Notes under the pieces: model-generated | What the model saw: the letters and a program-made list of their open reading frames with translations, nothing else | What the model was told of the DNA's origin: nothing | Databases searched by the model: none | NCBI GenBank assembly: GCA_019090455.1 | Contig: JAHRWA010000044.1 | Location: forward strand, 144,698-208,697 | Length of the DNA stretch: 64,000 nt | Reading direction: 5' to 3' | Source of the DNA: Pseudomonadales bacterium | Lineage (GTDB): Bacteria; Pseudomonadota; Gammaproteobacteria; Pseudomonadales; DC-out160 | Part shown: piece after piece, positions 54,958 through 63,970 of the stretch | How positions within the stretch are numbered: the first letter of the stretch is position 1 | How the letters are laid out: each line of letters opens with the position of its first letter | Translations under genes and position numbers: made by a program

Positions 54958-56161
54958 TACGTAACTTCCTCCGTTTAACGTTTGCCTGCACAACAAAGTG
55001 ATCAATTAAAGGAGCGAACAAATTAGCAAATAAGATCGCCAGCATCATGCCTTCCGGGAAGGCTGGATTGACCACTCGAATCAGAACCAACATAACGCCT
55101 ATCAAGGCTCCAAAAAACCACTTCCCTGTATCAGTCATGGCAGCGGAGACCGGATCAGTCGCCATAAAGATCATCCCTAAAGCGTAGCCGCCAAGGACCA
55201 AATGCCAATCCCATGTTAATGAGAACATAGGGTTCGTATCACTGCCGATCACATTGAACAAAGTACTCAACCCAACCATACCCAGCATAACGCCAGCAAT
55301 GATACGCCAGGACGCTAAGCCAGTTAGCACGAGAACGACACCGCCTATTAATATAGCTAATGTTGATGTTTCACCTATGGAACCTGGAATCGTACCGATA
55401 AAGGCATCCATCCATGTGACGCCAGCTTCACTTATGGCATCAACTCCGCCAACAGCAGCCAAGCCTAAGGGTGTTGCACCTGTAAAACCATCAACAGCCG
55501 TCCAAACAGCATCACCAGACATCTGTGCGGGATAGGCAAAAAAGAGAAAAGCTCTACCCGTTAGAGCGGGGTTTAAAAAGTTCTTACCCGTACCACCAAA
55601 GACTTCTTTGCCCAAGACAACACCAAAACTAATACCTAAGAAAACCTGCCACAAAGGAATGGTTGGCGGCACGATTAAAGTAAATAGTATTCCCGTAACA
55701 AAAAAACCTTCATTAACTTCATGCCCTCTTTTCCAAGCGAAAAGACCTTCCCAAATAAAGCCACCCACATAAGTGACGATAAATATCGGAACATAGTATG
55801 CCGCACCGTAGACTATATTATCCCACCAGGAACTTGGGTTATTGCCAGCAAACAATCCAATTAAAGCATCATGCCAATCTGTATTCGCACGCACACCACC
55901 CAACGCTTCAATTTCACTATTAGCTTGATACCCCACATTCCATAGACCGAACAGTAGCGCAGGCAACAAGCACATCCAAACCGTCATCATGATGCGTTTT
56001 AAATCAATTCCATCACGGATATGTGAAGCGGAGTGGGTAACACTGTTTGGGCTATACAACATAGTGTCGAACATTTCGTAAAATACAAAATACTTTTCGT
56101 ATTTCCCCCCTTTTTCAAAGTGAGGTTCGACTTTGTCCAGTATTTTTCGTAGATTCAGCAT
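54950..56161 (-). CDS. nqrB: Na+-NQR subunit B
   Basis: Largest membrane subunit, carries riboflavin and a covalent FMN and forms part of the sodium channel. 403 aa; the FMN threonine is in [13 protein letters not shown]; other conserved parts include [19 protein letters not shown] and [20 protein letters not shown]. The ATG overlaps the nqrA stop (TAATG). Confidence 0.96.
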   Translation of the reverse strand: MLNLRKILDKVEPHFEKGGKYEKYFVFYEMFDTMLYSPNSVTHSASHIRDGIDLKRIMMTVWMCLLPALLFGLWNVGYQANSEIEALGGVRANTDWHDALIGLFAGNNPSSWWDNIVYGAAYYVPIFIVTYVGGFIWEGLFAWKRGHEVNEGFFVTGILFTLIVPPTIPLWQVFLGISFGVVLGKEVFGGTGKNFLNPALTGRAFLFFAYPAQMSGDAVWTAVDGFTGATPLGLAAVGGVDAISEAGVTWMDAFIGTIPGSIGETSTLAILIGGVVLVLTGLASWRIIAGVMLGMVGLSTLFNVIGSDTNPMFSLTWDWHLVLGGYALGMIFMATDPVSAAMTDTGKWFFGALIGVMLVLIRVVNPAFPEGMMLAILFANLFAPLIDHFVVQANVKRRKLRNV

Positions 56162-57510
56162 TAGCTTTCCTTCTCAATCTGGGCCAAATTCTCTCGAAGG
56201 ATAGCGCCGTACTCGTATTTTCCAGGACAGCAATAAGTGCAAAGCGCCAAGTCTTCTTCATCCAGTTCTAAACACCCCAGATCAATAGCGGTGTCCGTAT
56301 CACGCGTCAACAAAGCACGTAGTAGCTGCGTGGGCAATATATCTAATGGCATCACTTTCTCGTAGCTACCAACAGGGACCATTGCTCGCTCACTACCAAA
56401 GGTACTGGTGGTATAGGAGAGCAATTTCTTAGGTAAAATTGAGGAAAGATAAATTCCAGCAACCGAATGCTTCTGAACACCTGGGGACAAATATTCCAAA
56501 AAGACTCTATCTCTTCCTTCTTTCAATACCGATACTTGAAGGTGATAACGCCCAAGGTAAGCACCTGTTCCGCAGGCCACATTGCCAGAAAGGACAGAAC
56601 CGGAAACAATTCGGTTTTCACCCTCTTTCAAATTCCCAGCCAGCAACTCGTCAGTACAAGCGCCTAATCGACTCCGTACAATCGCAGGCTCAGCCACTTG
56701 CGGACCAGCTAAGGAAATAACGCGATCTGTATACAGCTTCCCAGTAACAAACAATTCACCGATAGCAATGACATCTTGGTAGTTAATGCTCCATACCGTT
56801 TTCGTTGCACCAACGGGATCAAGAAAATGAATATGGGTGCCGGCTAATCCAGCTGGATGAGGCCCATCAAACACCTCATGCTTCACTCCCTGGACATTGG
56901 GAACTGGAGTCTCGGTATCGGAGCAAAGATATACATTACCGTCAGTTAAACGAGTCAATAATGTTAAACCATGCTGAAACGATGTTTGCTTCTCTTTTAA
57001 AACAAGGGAGGGATTGACACTAAGGGGGTTAGTATCCGTAGCGGTAACAAAAATGGAAGAAGGGACGGCCCCTAAGCTAGGCACCTTACTATAGGGACGC
57101 GTTCGAAAAGCGGTCCACATACCAGACTTCACTAAATTCTGTTGGACTTTTTCTCGCTCCAAGGATGCAAGATCGGCCTCACTATACGCATCAAATTCAA
57201 CATTATCGTCACCGTCAACATCAATGACGACAGAGACGAGCACTCTCATTCGACCACGGTTAATTGCCGAGACAATGCCTGAAGCAGGGGCTGTAAACCG
57301 CACCCCCTCATTTTTCTTATCAGTAAATAATAGCTGGCCTTTCTTTACTTTATCGCCAACAGCTACGCTCATGGTAGGTTTCATTCCCACGAAATCAGCA
57401 CCCAACACTGCCACTGAACGTATTTTCAGCCCCTCATTAATGACCTGATTTGGCTCACCACATATGGGAACATTAAGACCACGTTTGATCTTCTTCATAG
57501 TCCGTACCAT
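56161..57510 (-). CDS. nqrA: Na+-NQR subunit A
   Basis: Peripheral subunit that binds ubiquinone at the cytoplasmic side. The N-terminal block [19 protein letters not shown], the [18 protein letters not shown] biotin-lipoyl-like barrel, [13 protein letters not shown] and the C-terminal [19 protein letters not shown] identify it. 449 aa. ATG 57510 has AGGA 4-5 nt upstream; the second Met at residue 5 fits the family slightly better but has no Shine-Dalgarno. First gene of nqrABCDEF-apbE-nqrM. Confidence 0.96.
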   Translation of the reverse strand: MVRTMKKIKRGLNVPICGEPNQVINEGLKIRSVAVLGADFVGMKPTMSVAVGDKVKKGQLLFTDKKNEGVRFTAPASGIVSAINRGRMRVLVSVVIDVDGDDNVEFDAYSEADLASLEREKVQQNLVKSGMWTAFRTRPYSKVPSLGAVPSSIFVTATDTNPLSVNPSLVLKEKQTSFQHGLTLLTRLTDGNVYLCSDTETPVPNVQGVKHEVFDGPHPAGLAGTHIHFLDPVGATKTVWSINYQDVIAIGELFVTGKLYTDRVISLAGPQVAEPAIVRSRLGACTDELLAGNLKEGENRIVSGSVLSGNVACGTGAYLGRYHLQVSVLKEGRDRVFLEYLSPGVQKHSVAGIYLSSILPKKLLSYTTSTFGSERAMVPVGSYEKVMPLDILPTQLLRALLTRDTDTAIDLGCLELDEEDLALCTYCCPGKYEYGAILRENLAQIEKES

Positions 57511-57519
57511 ATCTTCCTA

Positions 57520-57553
57520 TCTAAGTTGAACGTGGATCTAAGTTGAACGTGGA
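57520..57553. repeat. perfect 17-bp tandem duplication in the nqrA leader
   Basis: TCTAAGTTGAACGTGGA occurs twice without a gap (57520-57536 and 57537-57553), 9 bp upstream of the nqrA start. On the coding strand the unit is TCCACGTTCAACTTAGA. It directly precedes the Shine-Dalgarno, so it may influence translation or be a recent duplication. Confidence 0.95.
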
Positions 57554-58077
57554 CATGATTACATCGCTCGCTTAATACGTGACGATGGCGCCCAGTTGAA
57601 TCTACACCTGAAATTTGCCGAGGACGGAAACTTGCCTTCATAGAAATAGTCTTTCTATCAACAGCCTCTAAGCTGAAAACGATGTCACAAAAACACGCTA
57701 AAAAGTTAAGAAGACCATCGACAAGAATGCTATCTCATAAAAGGTAATCTTAGTGGTGTTATCCAACTACTTCTTAGCCTAAAGGTTTTCGGTGACATCC
57801 TGCGGAGTACCACTTAACGTTCATATCCCGCGATAACTATAGACTATACGTAACAAAAACCAGACTATACGCAACAAAAACAACTGACGAATATAGTAAG
57901 TCCTTCGCCTTCGTTCACATTACGTTGAAAATATTGAAATGCTTGAGAAAAATTTGAGCACACCCTAATTTTCCAGCCCGCAGTATAATGATACTAAGCT
58001 ATGTTTGCCACAGGTTTGCCAAGGAATTTCTTGGCCATCTTTCAGTAACTGCCCACAATAAAAAACCACAAAAACGA
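57554..58077. other. intergenic region upstream of the nqr operon
   Basis: 524 bp with no credible ORF. It should hold the nqr promoter. The only notable element is the pair of 20-bp direct repeats at 57841-57881, listed separately; each contains TATAGT on the nqr strand, a possible -10. Otherwise I see nothing. Confidence 0.4.
57841..57881. repeat. 20-bp direct repeat pair (21-bp period) upstream of nqr
   Basis: AGACTATACGTAACAAAAAC (57841-57860) and the same with C for T at position 11 (57862-57881). The 21-bp spacing is two helical turns, so both copies face the same side of the DNA. On the nqr strand each contains TATAGT. A regulator site or tandem duplication, position about 330-370 nt before nqrA. 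Confidence 0.9.
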
Positions 58078-58110
58078 GAAAGGGCGCTCCCGTATTAGAA
58101 GCGCCCTTTC
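58078..58110 (-). terminator. rho-independent terminator of gap
   Basis: GAAAGGGCGCT (58078-58088) and AGCGCCCTTTC (58100-58110) make a perfect 11-bp stem with an 11-nt loop. On the minus strand it is followed by TCGTTTTTG and later a T6 run. It lies 26 nt after the gap stop. Confidence 0.92.
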
Positions 58111-58136
58111 ATCATCATTCCACTTTAAATATAGAC

Positions 58137-59579
58137 TTAATCAGGAAACGCAGGATATGTAATATTGGCGATATGCTCAAGCATTCGCACTACCTGACAG
58201 CTGTAACCAAATTCATTGTCGTACCAAATATACAGTACGCAACGATTGTCGCTCACTATCGTAGCCAGTGAATCCACTACAGCAGCATGACGCGAACCAA
58301 CGAAATCGGAGGAAACAACTTCTGGTGAATTCACATAATCAATCTGCTTGCGTAAAGGAGAATGCAATGCCGTTTCACGAAGAAAACTATTAAGCTCTTC
58401 CTTAGTGCTATTTTTATTTAGCGTCAGATTGAGAATAGCCATGGAAACATTCGGTGTTGGTACTCGAATCGCATTACCTGTTAGCTTCCCCTCCAGCTCT
58501 GGAAGCGCTTTCGCAACAGCCTTAGCCGCTCCCGTCTCCGTGATCACCATATTAAGCGCCGCGCCTCGTCCGCGTCGATCTCCCGGATGGTAATTGTCTA
58601 TCAAATTTTGATCATTTGTATACGCATGTACTGTCTCTACATGCCCAGAATCAACGCCATACTCATCATTTAGCGCCTTCAATACAGGTGTAATCGCATT
58701 GGTAGTACATGAAGCAGCAGAAAGAACGCGATCCTCTGGTGTAATGAGATGATCATTTACACCGAAAACAATATTCTTGATCTCACCTTTGCCCGGTGCA
58801 GTCAACACAACTCGCGCTGCGCCCTTACTCTTGAGATGCATGCTCAAGCTTTCTTCATCTCGCCACACTCCCGTATTATCAACTATCAGTGCATCGTTAA
58901 TGCCATGCTCCGTATAATCAATACTGTCTGGAGAATCGGAATAGATGACTTTGATATAATTACCATTGGCGATAATAGCTGAACCTTCTTCATCGATGGC
59001 AATAGTACCCTGGAAGGATCCGTGTACTGAATCTCGACGAAGTAAACTCGCCCGCTTTGCAATGTCATTCTTAGCACGACCTTTACGAACAACAATAGCC
59101 CTCAATCTAAGACCATCCCCGCCGCCAGCTTTCTCTATCAATATTCGCGCTAGTAACCGACCTATACGACCAAAACCGTATAGAACCACATCTTGTTGCT
59201 TGAAATTCGATTCGCTTTGTATCGCGCCTGCCAGCTCGCTCTTGACATAATCCTCAATGTTTAATTCCGAGCCTGAATTCCTATAATTGACGGCCAACTT
59301 ACCAATATCAATTCGAGAGGGTCCAAGCTCTAAACTTTCTAACACTTTCAAAATAGGGTAGGTATCAACGGCTGAAAGCCCTGCTTCATCCACCTGCTTA
59401 ACAAATCGGTGTGCTTTAAGAATGGCTATCACCGAGCGATTCACCAACGGTCGCCCAAAGACTGAAGTTACAACGTTACGCTCGCGATATAGAGCGCCGA
59501 TCATAGGAATCATGGATTCGGCTAATGCTTCTCTATGTTTCCAGTTATTAAAATGGAGATCTCGTTTTTCTGAACTCAC
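58137..59579 (-). CDS. gap: glyceraldehyde-3-phosphate dehydrogenase (long form)
   Basis: Oxidises glyceraldehyde 3-phosphate to 1,3-bisphosphoglycerate. 480 aa, about 140 more than classical GapA: an N-terminal helical extension (1-125) precedes the Rossmann start VVLYGFGRIGRLLARIL. The catalytic cysteine is in LSAASCTTNAITP, the histidine in VETVHAYTNDQNL, and the C-terminal WYDNEFGYSCQVVRM is typical. This long form next to nqrA is the Pseudomonas type (gap beside nqrA). GTG start with AAAGGTGA 7 nt upstream. Confidence 0.93.
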   Translation of the reverse strand: MSSEKRDLHFNNWKHREALAESMIPMIGALYRERNVVTSVFGRPLVNRSVIAILKAHRFVKQVDEAGLSAVDTYPILKVLESLELGPSRIDIGKLAVNYRNSGSELNIEDYVKSELAGAIQSESNFKQQDVVLYGFGRIGRLLARILIEKAGGGDGLRLRAIVVRKGRAKNDIAKRASLLRRDSVHGSFQGTIAIDEEGSAIIANGNYIKVIYSDSPDSIDYTEHGINDALIVDNTGVWRDEESLSMHLKSKGAARVVLTAPGKGEIKNIVFGVNDHLITPEDRVLSAASCTTNAITPVLKALNDEYGVDSGHVETVHAYTNDQNLIDNYHPGDRRGRGAALNMVITETGAAKAVAKALPELEGKLTGNAIRVPTPNVSMAILNLTLNKNSTKEELNSFLRETALHSPLRKQIDYVNSPEVVSSDFVGSRHAAVVDSLATIVSDNRCVLYIWYDNEFGYSCQVVRMLEHIANITYPAFPD

Positions 59580-59997
59580 CGTAGGTCACCTTTAAAGATA
59601 TGATTTTGGAACCCGCATTATCTTTTTTTGGCGGTTACAGATCAACATAAATCACTTCACCTGACATTTTTAATTCAATTGCAGAAGGGTACGCGCTCTT
59701 CGTCAGATCACTCGGTATGTTACTGTATGTAAGTCAATTTCAACGGCCAAAACAACTCCCTTCAGTACAACACAAACAGTTCAACCCCTATGCTACAGGG
59801 AAAAACTTAATACTTTGCTCAGGTTTTAGCGGCCTAGGCATTCCCTTCCGCAAGGGGACTACGTAGAATCTTTCGTCACTGCATCACGCCTTCATTGGGC
59901 CCACATGCCTGAATTCACAAAAATCCACAATCATAAAGACCGAATTTGACAAAAAGTAGCTAAACTCACTCTATCCGATGACTAAAATATTGCTGTT
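59580..59997. promoter_or_regulatory. divergent gap/alaA intergenic region
   Basis: 418 bp with no credible ORF. On the alaA side a perfect -35 TTGACA (59946-59951) has only a poor -10 (CTCTAT, 59969-59974) at 17 bp; transcription would start about 16 nt before the ATG, and no Shine-Dalgarno is visible. A small CCCTT/AAGGG hairpin with a CCGC loop lies at 59843-59856. The gap promoter is not clear to me. Confidence 0.4.
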
Positions 59998-61218
59998 ATG
60001 AAAACTATCTCTAAATCAGACAAGCTACATGGCGTGTGCTACGACATACGCGGTGCTGTGCTTAACGAAGCCAAACGCCTAGAAGAAGAAGGCCACCGAA
60101 TCATTAAACTCAATATTGGCAATCCTGCCCCCTTTGGTTTTGAAGCACCGGAGGAGATTCTACAGGATCTGATATACAACATTTCAGAAACCACCGGGTA
60201 CAGTGATTCAAAGGGACTCTTTTCTGCACGTAAGGCCATCATGCAGTATTACCAGCAGAAACAAGTCGCCAATGTCTCTATTGAAGACATCTATTTGGGC
60301 AATGGCGTTAGCGAACTCATCGTCATGTCGATGCAGGCGCTACTCAATAATAATGATGAAATGCTCATACCCGCACCGGACTACCCTCTCTGGACAGCAT
60401 CGGTAAGCCTTGCTGGCGGAAATCCCGTACACTACCTTTGCGACGAACAATCCGATTGGTATCCTGACATTAAGGATATGGAATCAAAAATAACGGATAA
60501 AACTCGCGGAATCGTCATCATAAATCCAAATAACCCCACCGGATCCGTTTATCCAAAGGAAATTCTCGAACAAATCATTGAATTAGCCCGTCGCTATGAC
60601 CTTATTTTATTTTCTGATGAGATCTACGACAAGATTATCTACGACGGCATGGTACACCATTCTACTGCGGCGCTAGCAGATGACATTCTCTGCCTTACCT
60701 TTAATGGTCTGTCAAAAAGCTACCGTGTCGCGGGTTTTCGCTCAGGATGGATGGCAGTGAGTGGCCCCAAGCGGCTAGCCAAAGAGTACATCGCAGGCCT
60801 CGACATGCTCACATCTATGCGTCTTTGCTCTAACGTACCCGCGCAATATGCTATACAAACCGCATTAGGTGGATATCAGAGCATCGATGACTTGGTCAAA
60901 CCGGGGGGTCGGCTCTATGATCAGCGAGAAGCGGCTCATAAGATGTTGACGGATATTCCGGGAGTTAGCTGCGTTAAACCCGCTGCTGCACTGTACTTAT
61001 TCCCCAAACTTGACCCTAAAGTCTACCCAATCGCAGACGATGAGCAGTTTATCTTAAACCTTCTATTAGAAGAGAAAGTACTTATCGTGCAAGGTACTGC
61101 TTTTAACTGGCCAAACACCGATCATATGCGACTTGTTTTTCTACCGAGAGAGGAAGACCTAAAAGTTTCAATTGAACGTATCGCCCAATACTTAGAGCGT
61201 TATCGTTCGAAGTTTTAG
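59998..61218 (+). CDS. alaA: alanine transaminase AlaA
   Basis: PLP aminotransferase (fold type I, class I) that makes alanine from pyruvate and glutamate. 406 aa. Family points: KLNIGNPAPFGFEAPEEI near residue 36, VIINPNNPTGSVYPKEI, the PLP lysine in FNGLSKSYRVAGFRSGWM, and RLVFLPREEDLK near the end; the opening SDKLHGVCYDIRGAVL matches the YfbQ/AlaA group. The last codons form the first unit of a 17-bp tandem repeat. Confidence 0.93.
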   Translation: MKTISKSDKLHGVCYDIRGAVLNEAKRLEEEGHRIIKLNIGNPAPFGFEAPEEILQDLIYNISETTGYSDSKGLFSARKAIMQYYQQKQVANVSIEDIYLGNGVSELIVMSMQALLNNNDEMLIPAPDYPLWTASVSLAGGNPVHYLCDEQSDWYPDIKDMESKITDKTRGIVIINPNNPTGSVYPKEILEQIIELARRYDLILFSDEIYDKIIYDGMVHHSTAALADDILCLTFNGLSKSYRVAGFRSGWMAVSGPKRLAKEYIAGLDMLTSMRLCSNVPAQYAIQTALGGYQSIDDLVKPGGRLYDQREAAHKMLTDIPGVSCVKPAAALYLFPKLDPKVYPIADDEQFILNLLLEEKVLIVQGTAFNWPNTDHMRLVFLPREEDLKVSIERIAQYLERYRSKF

Positions 61219-61285
61219 ATTGTTCATAACTTTCGATTGCTCAAAACTTTAGTTCGTTCAAAACAAGAGATCGCTCAAAACTAGA
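61201..61285. repeat. 17-bp imperfect tandem array, five units
   Basis: Five units in exact 17-bp register start at 61201, 61218, 61235, 61252 and 61269; units 2-5 agree at 14 of 17 positions pairwise between neighbours, with a consensus near GATYGYTCAAAACTTKA. The first, most diverged, unit is the end of alaA. The array fills most of the spacer before the gene at 61308. Confidence 0.85.
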
Positions 61286-61307
61286 AATAGCTACGGAGTT
61301 TGAAAGG

Positions 61308-61778
61308 ATGTCAGACATACATATTAGCGATTTTAATCGTGATATCGCAATAATACTCATTCGTCTGTATAACCAGTTCCCAAGAAAAACGACCTTATAT
61401 GTAGAAGACATTGCGGGCTATGAGGAGCCCGATGAGTTTGGACTCCATAGTGATCGTTACCTATCCTGCCTGGGCGCCATGCTGTGGTTATCAGAGGAGG
61501 GTTTTATTCGGCATGACAGCGTTGTCAAACAAGAGGCCATTGATCAAGCCGTTATCACCAACTCATGCTTTGTTCTTCTCAACACTGCTTGTCACAATAT
61601 AATAGAAGGCAGTATTGAGCCCGATGCACCCTCCTCTATTAGTCAAATGAAAAGCTTAATCATAAATCAACTCAGAAGTGGGCTGAAGTCAGGCTCTTCC
61701 GCCAGTATAGGGTCGGTAGTACAGGAGCTTTTAGAGCGCATGAGCTCACGATTGACGGCGAAAAACGATAACCTTTAA
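61308..61778 (+). CDS. conserved hypothetical protein
   Basis: A 156-aa soluble protein that I do not recognise beyond resembling hypothetical proteins of pseudomonads and relatives. The first third (DFNRDIAIILIRLYNQFPRK) looks like a winged-helix-type start, followed by helices and an acidic middle (EGSIEPDAPSSIS) and a Ser/Gly-rich turn (GLKSGSSASIGS). GGAG lies 9 nt before the ATG. Its last 33 nt overlap the end of the convergent methyltransferase gene. Function unknown. Confidence 0.65.
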   Translation: MSDIHISDFNRDIAIILIRLYNQFPRKTTLYVEDIAGYEEPDEFGLHSDRYLSCLGAMLWLSEEGFIRHDSVVKQEAIDQAVITNSCFVLLNTACHNIIEGSIEPDAPSSISQMKSLIINQLRSGLKSGSSASIGSVVQELLERMSSRLTAKNDNL

Positions 61779-62777
61779 TCCTCTGGAATCCTCTAGCTCT
61801 TCAAAATTTCGAGGTGTTGTAAGCACCTCGACTTCTTCTAAGTCTGGAGCATAGCTTCGGAACATATCTCGTAAAAACTCAAACCCCACTTGAGGGGAAT
61901 TTAGCACCGAGACCACTAACCCTCCCGGCTGCAATAGATCACTCAATCGTGTGACGATCTTGGCATAATCTTTACTCGCCACAAAGCTCCCAGGCTGATA
62001 ACTGGGTGGATCTACAATAATCAAAGAATAGGGCCCCAACTTACGTAATTTCCCCCAAGACTTGAAAATATTGTGACTTAAGAAACTGGCCCTCTTTCTA
62101 CTCCTACTCTGTTGACTATTCCGACCATGGCAGGAACTCACTTGAGTCTTATTGCTGGTATCGTTGTTCTCTTTGTTATTCTGCTGCACATTCAGATCAT
62201 GATTAATTTTGCCAATCGCTAACGCCCCCCGGCTCATATCAATATTGACCACCGCGTTTGCCCCACCTGCGATAGCTGCCACCGAAAACGAACAGGTGTA
62301 CGCGAACAGATTCAAAACATTCTTCTCTTCTGCATTTTTCCTGACCCAATGCCTCACTTCTCGCGCATCCAAGAACAAACCGACATTTTGATTTGCCGTT
62401 AAATTAACTTCATAAGTAAGTCCATTTTCCTGAACATGATGCGGCGACGCGAGATCCTCACCCAAGACAATAGTTTCCACTGGCTGAGCCCATCTAAATT
62501 GAAGAACTACAGTGGACACTCCCGTTACCCCCCCTTCAAACCACTTTTCAACATCCTCAATCAACAGTTCCAGCACAGATTCATCCGGCTGTTTATAGAA
62601 GGAGAACAACATTGCAGGTGCAAACCAATCAACAGTCAAGAATTCAAATACGGGATAACATAAACCACGACCATGGAATAAGCGCCTAGCTTCCACCAAA
62701 CCACCTTCATCCAGGCGATTTTCCAACAGCTGAAACAACTGCAGATTATTATCAATAACAGGAAAATCCGTACTCAT
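61746..62777 (-). CDS. class I SAM-dependent (RlmI-like) methyltransferase
   Basis: A 343-aa methyltransferase of the RlmI/RlmK-like group. N-terminal half (about 1-130) is a small RNA-associated domain; the SAM-binding core has NVLNLFAYTCSFSVAAIAGGA near residue 155, VNIDMSRGAL, and the catalytic-loop motif IIVDPPSYQPGSF. A polar, low-complexity insertion rich in Asn, Ser, Gln and Arg occupies about residues 198-227, just before the usual FLSHNIFKSWGKL segment. The ATG overlaps the upstream stop (TAATG). Likely modifies rRNA, but the target base is unknown. Confidence 0.85.
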   Translation of the reverse strand: MSTDFPVIDNNLQLFQLLENRLDEGGLVEARRLFHGRGLCYPVFEFLTVDWFAPAMLFSFYKQPDESVLELLIEDVEKWFEGGVTGVSTVVLQFRWAQPVETIVLGEDLASPHHVQENGLTYEVNLTANQNVGLFLDAREVRHWVRKNAEEKNVLNLFAYTCSFSVAAIAGGANAVVNIDMSRGALAIGKINHDLNVQQNNKENNDTSNKTQVSSCHGRNSQQSRSRKRASFLSHNIFKSWGKLRKLGPYSLIIVDPPSYQPGSFVASKDYAKIVTRLSDLLQPGGLVVSVLNSPQVGFEFLRDMFRSYAPDLEEVEVLTTPRNFEELEDSRGLKVIVFRRQS

Positions 62778-63970
62778 TATCCTTGTCCCCGCCCTACTCG
62801 ATAAATAACCTTATCCTCATAACCCACAATAACGGGAATAAACCCTGAAAGGCAGTCATCTAAATCGGGATCTCCACTATCAACAAGAAAAGGCCTTTGA
62901 TCCAATGCCTGCAATTTCGAGGGCGTTGCCGCCACCCAAATATGCTTCTTTTCAATTATCCGCAAAACTCTCGGACTTAATTGTTGATTCCCTCTCCCCA
63001 GAATATGACCCTGTCCACCAATTGCCGTGATGATTAAAGCAGTAGATCGCCCCTGAATAAGTTCATACAGTTCAGACTCCATCACATCCTTAGCAATAAG
63101 AACTTCATTGAGAATCACATCCACACCTAGCAGCGTCCCGTCTAATCCTAGTGAATCCGTAATCGATTTTGTAGTGGAACCAGGACCAATGACATAGAGC
63201 GTTTCCTTGTGCATTAGCTCAATGATATAGGCCGCGATATCTTGTAGAGCCAGCTCATCCTGCTCTCTGGAACTTCCTTGCTGTCCGCTATTCTTTACCT
63301 GCTGCATGCACACCGATTCGGCTGGCACACTTAATTCACCGTAGAATCGCGCCTTCACTTGCCCCTGTCGGAATGCCTCTTCGTCAATATCACGAACCTC
63401 CGCCTCAACTAAGCTCACAATCTCACCGCGAACAAGCTTTCCAATAATCTCTGCCGCAGCATCAGGTGTAACGCTGTACACACCGGAGTGAATTTTCACT
63501 CCGGCGGGAACACCGAGCACTAATTGATTTTGCACTTCTCCCTTCTCACTGAGTGCATTAAAAACGTTTCTCGCCGTGCCATCTCCCCCCACAAAAACAA
63601 TTAAATCTACCTTTTCTTCCAACATAAGAATCACGGCTTTTTCAGTATCCAGCGCCGACCACTCGTTATTGTTCTCTACCAAAGGCCCTGAACTACCAGT
63701 AGATTGAACTGGACTCATCGGCAAGACCGAATAACCGTAGTCCAAATTCGCCAACACCTCCTCTCCCATCGCGCGAGGACAAACAATGAAATGCAGCTGA
63801 TTTTTTTCTGACTCAAGCATCTGTAAACAGCGCAATGCCCGAACTCCCGACTGCGGTACAGCACCTCTTTTTTTTGCCTCAGCCACAATGGCATCACCAT
63901 CGCTACCTTTCAGCCCGACACTTCCACCCACTCCTGCTATTGGATTTATAATCAAACCAATTCTGTACAT
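62777..63970 (-). CDS. ATP-NAD kinase family protein
   Basis: A 397-aa protein of the ATP-NAD kinase-like family (PF01513/COG3199). The start IGLIINPIAGVGGSVGLKGSDG and the diacylglycerol/NAD kinase motif IVFVGGDGTARNVFNAL near residue 120 are clear; the C-terminal QGHILGRGNQQLSPRVL is also characteristic. Some polar insertions (STGSSGPLVENNNEW; KNSGQQGSSREQDE) make it longer than usual. NadK itself is a different, shorter enzyme, so the substrate is not certain. Translationally coupled to the methyltransferase gene. Only 30 nt remain to the window edge. Confidence 0.85.
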   Translation of the reverse strand: MYRIGLIINPIAGVGGSVGLKGSDGDAIVAEAKKRGAVPQSGVRALRCLQMLESEKNQLHFIVCPRAMGEEVLANLDYGYSVLPMSPVQSTGSSGPLVENNNEWSALDTEKAVILMLEEKVDLIVFVGGDGTARNVFNALSEKGEVQNQLVLGVPAGVKIHSGVYSVTPDAAAEIIGKLVRGEIVSLVEAEVRDIDEEAFRQGQVKARFYGELSVPAESVCMQQVKNSGQQGSSREQDELALQDIAAYIIELMHKETLYVIGPGSTTKSITDSLGLDGTLLGVDVILNEVLIAKDVMESELYELIQGRSTALIITAIGGQGHILGRGNQQLSPRVLRIIEKKHIWVAATPSKLQALDQRPFLVDSGDPDLDDCLSGFIPVIVGYEDKVIYRVGRGQG

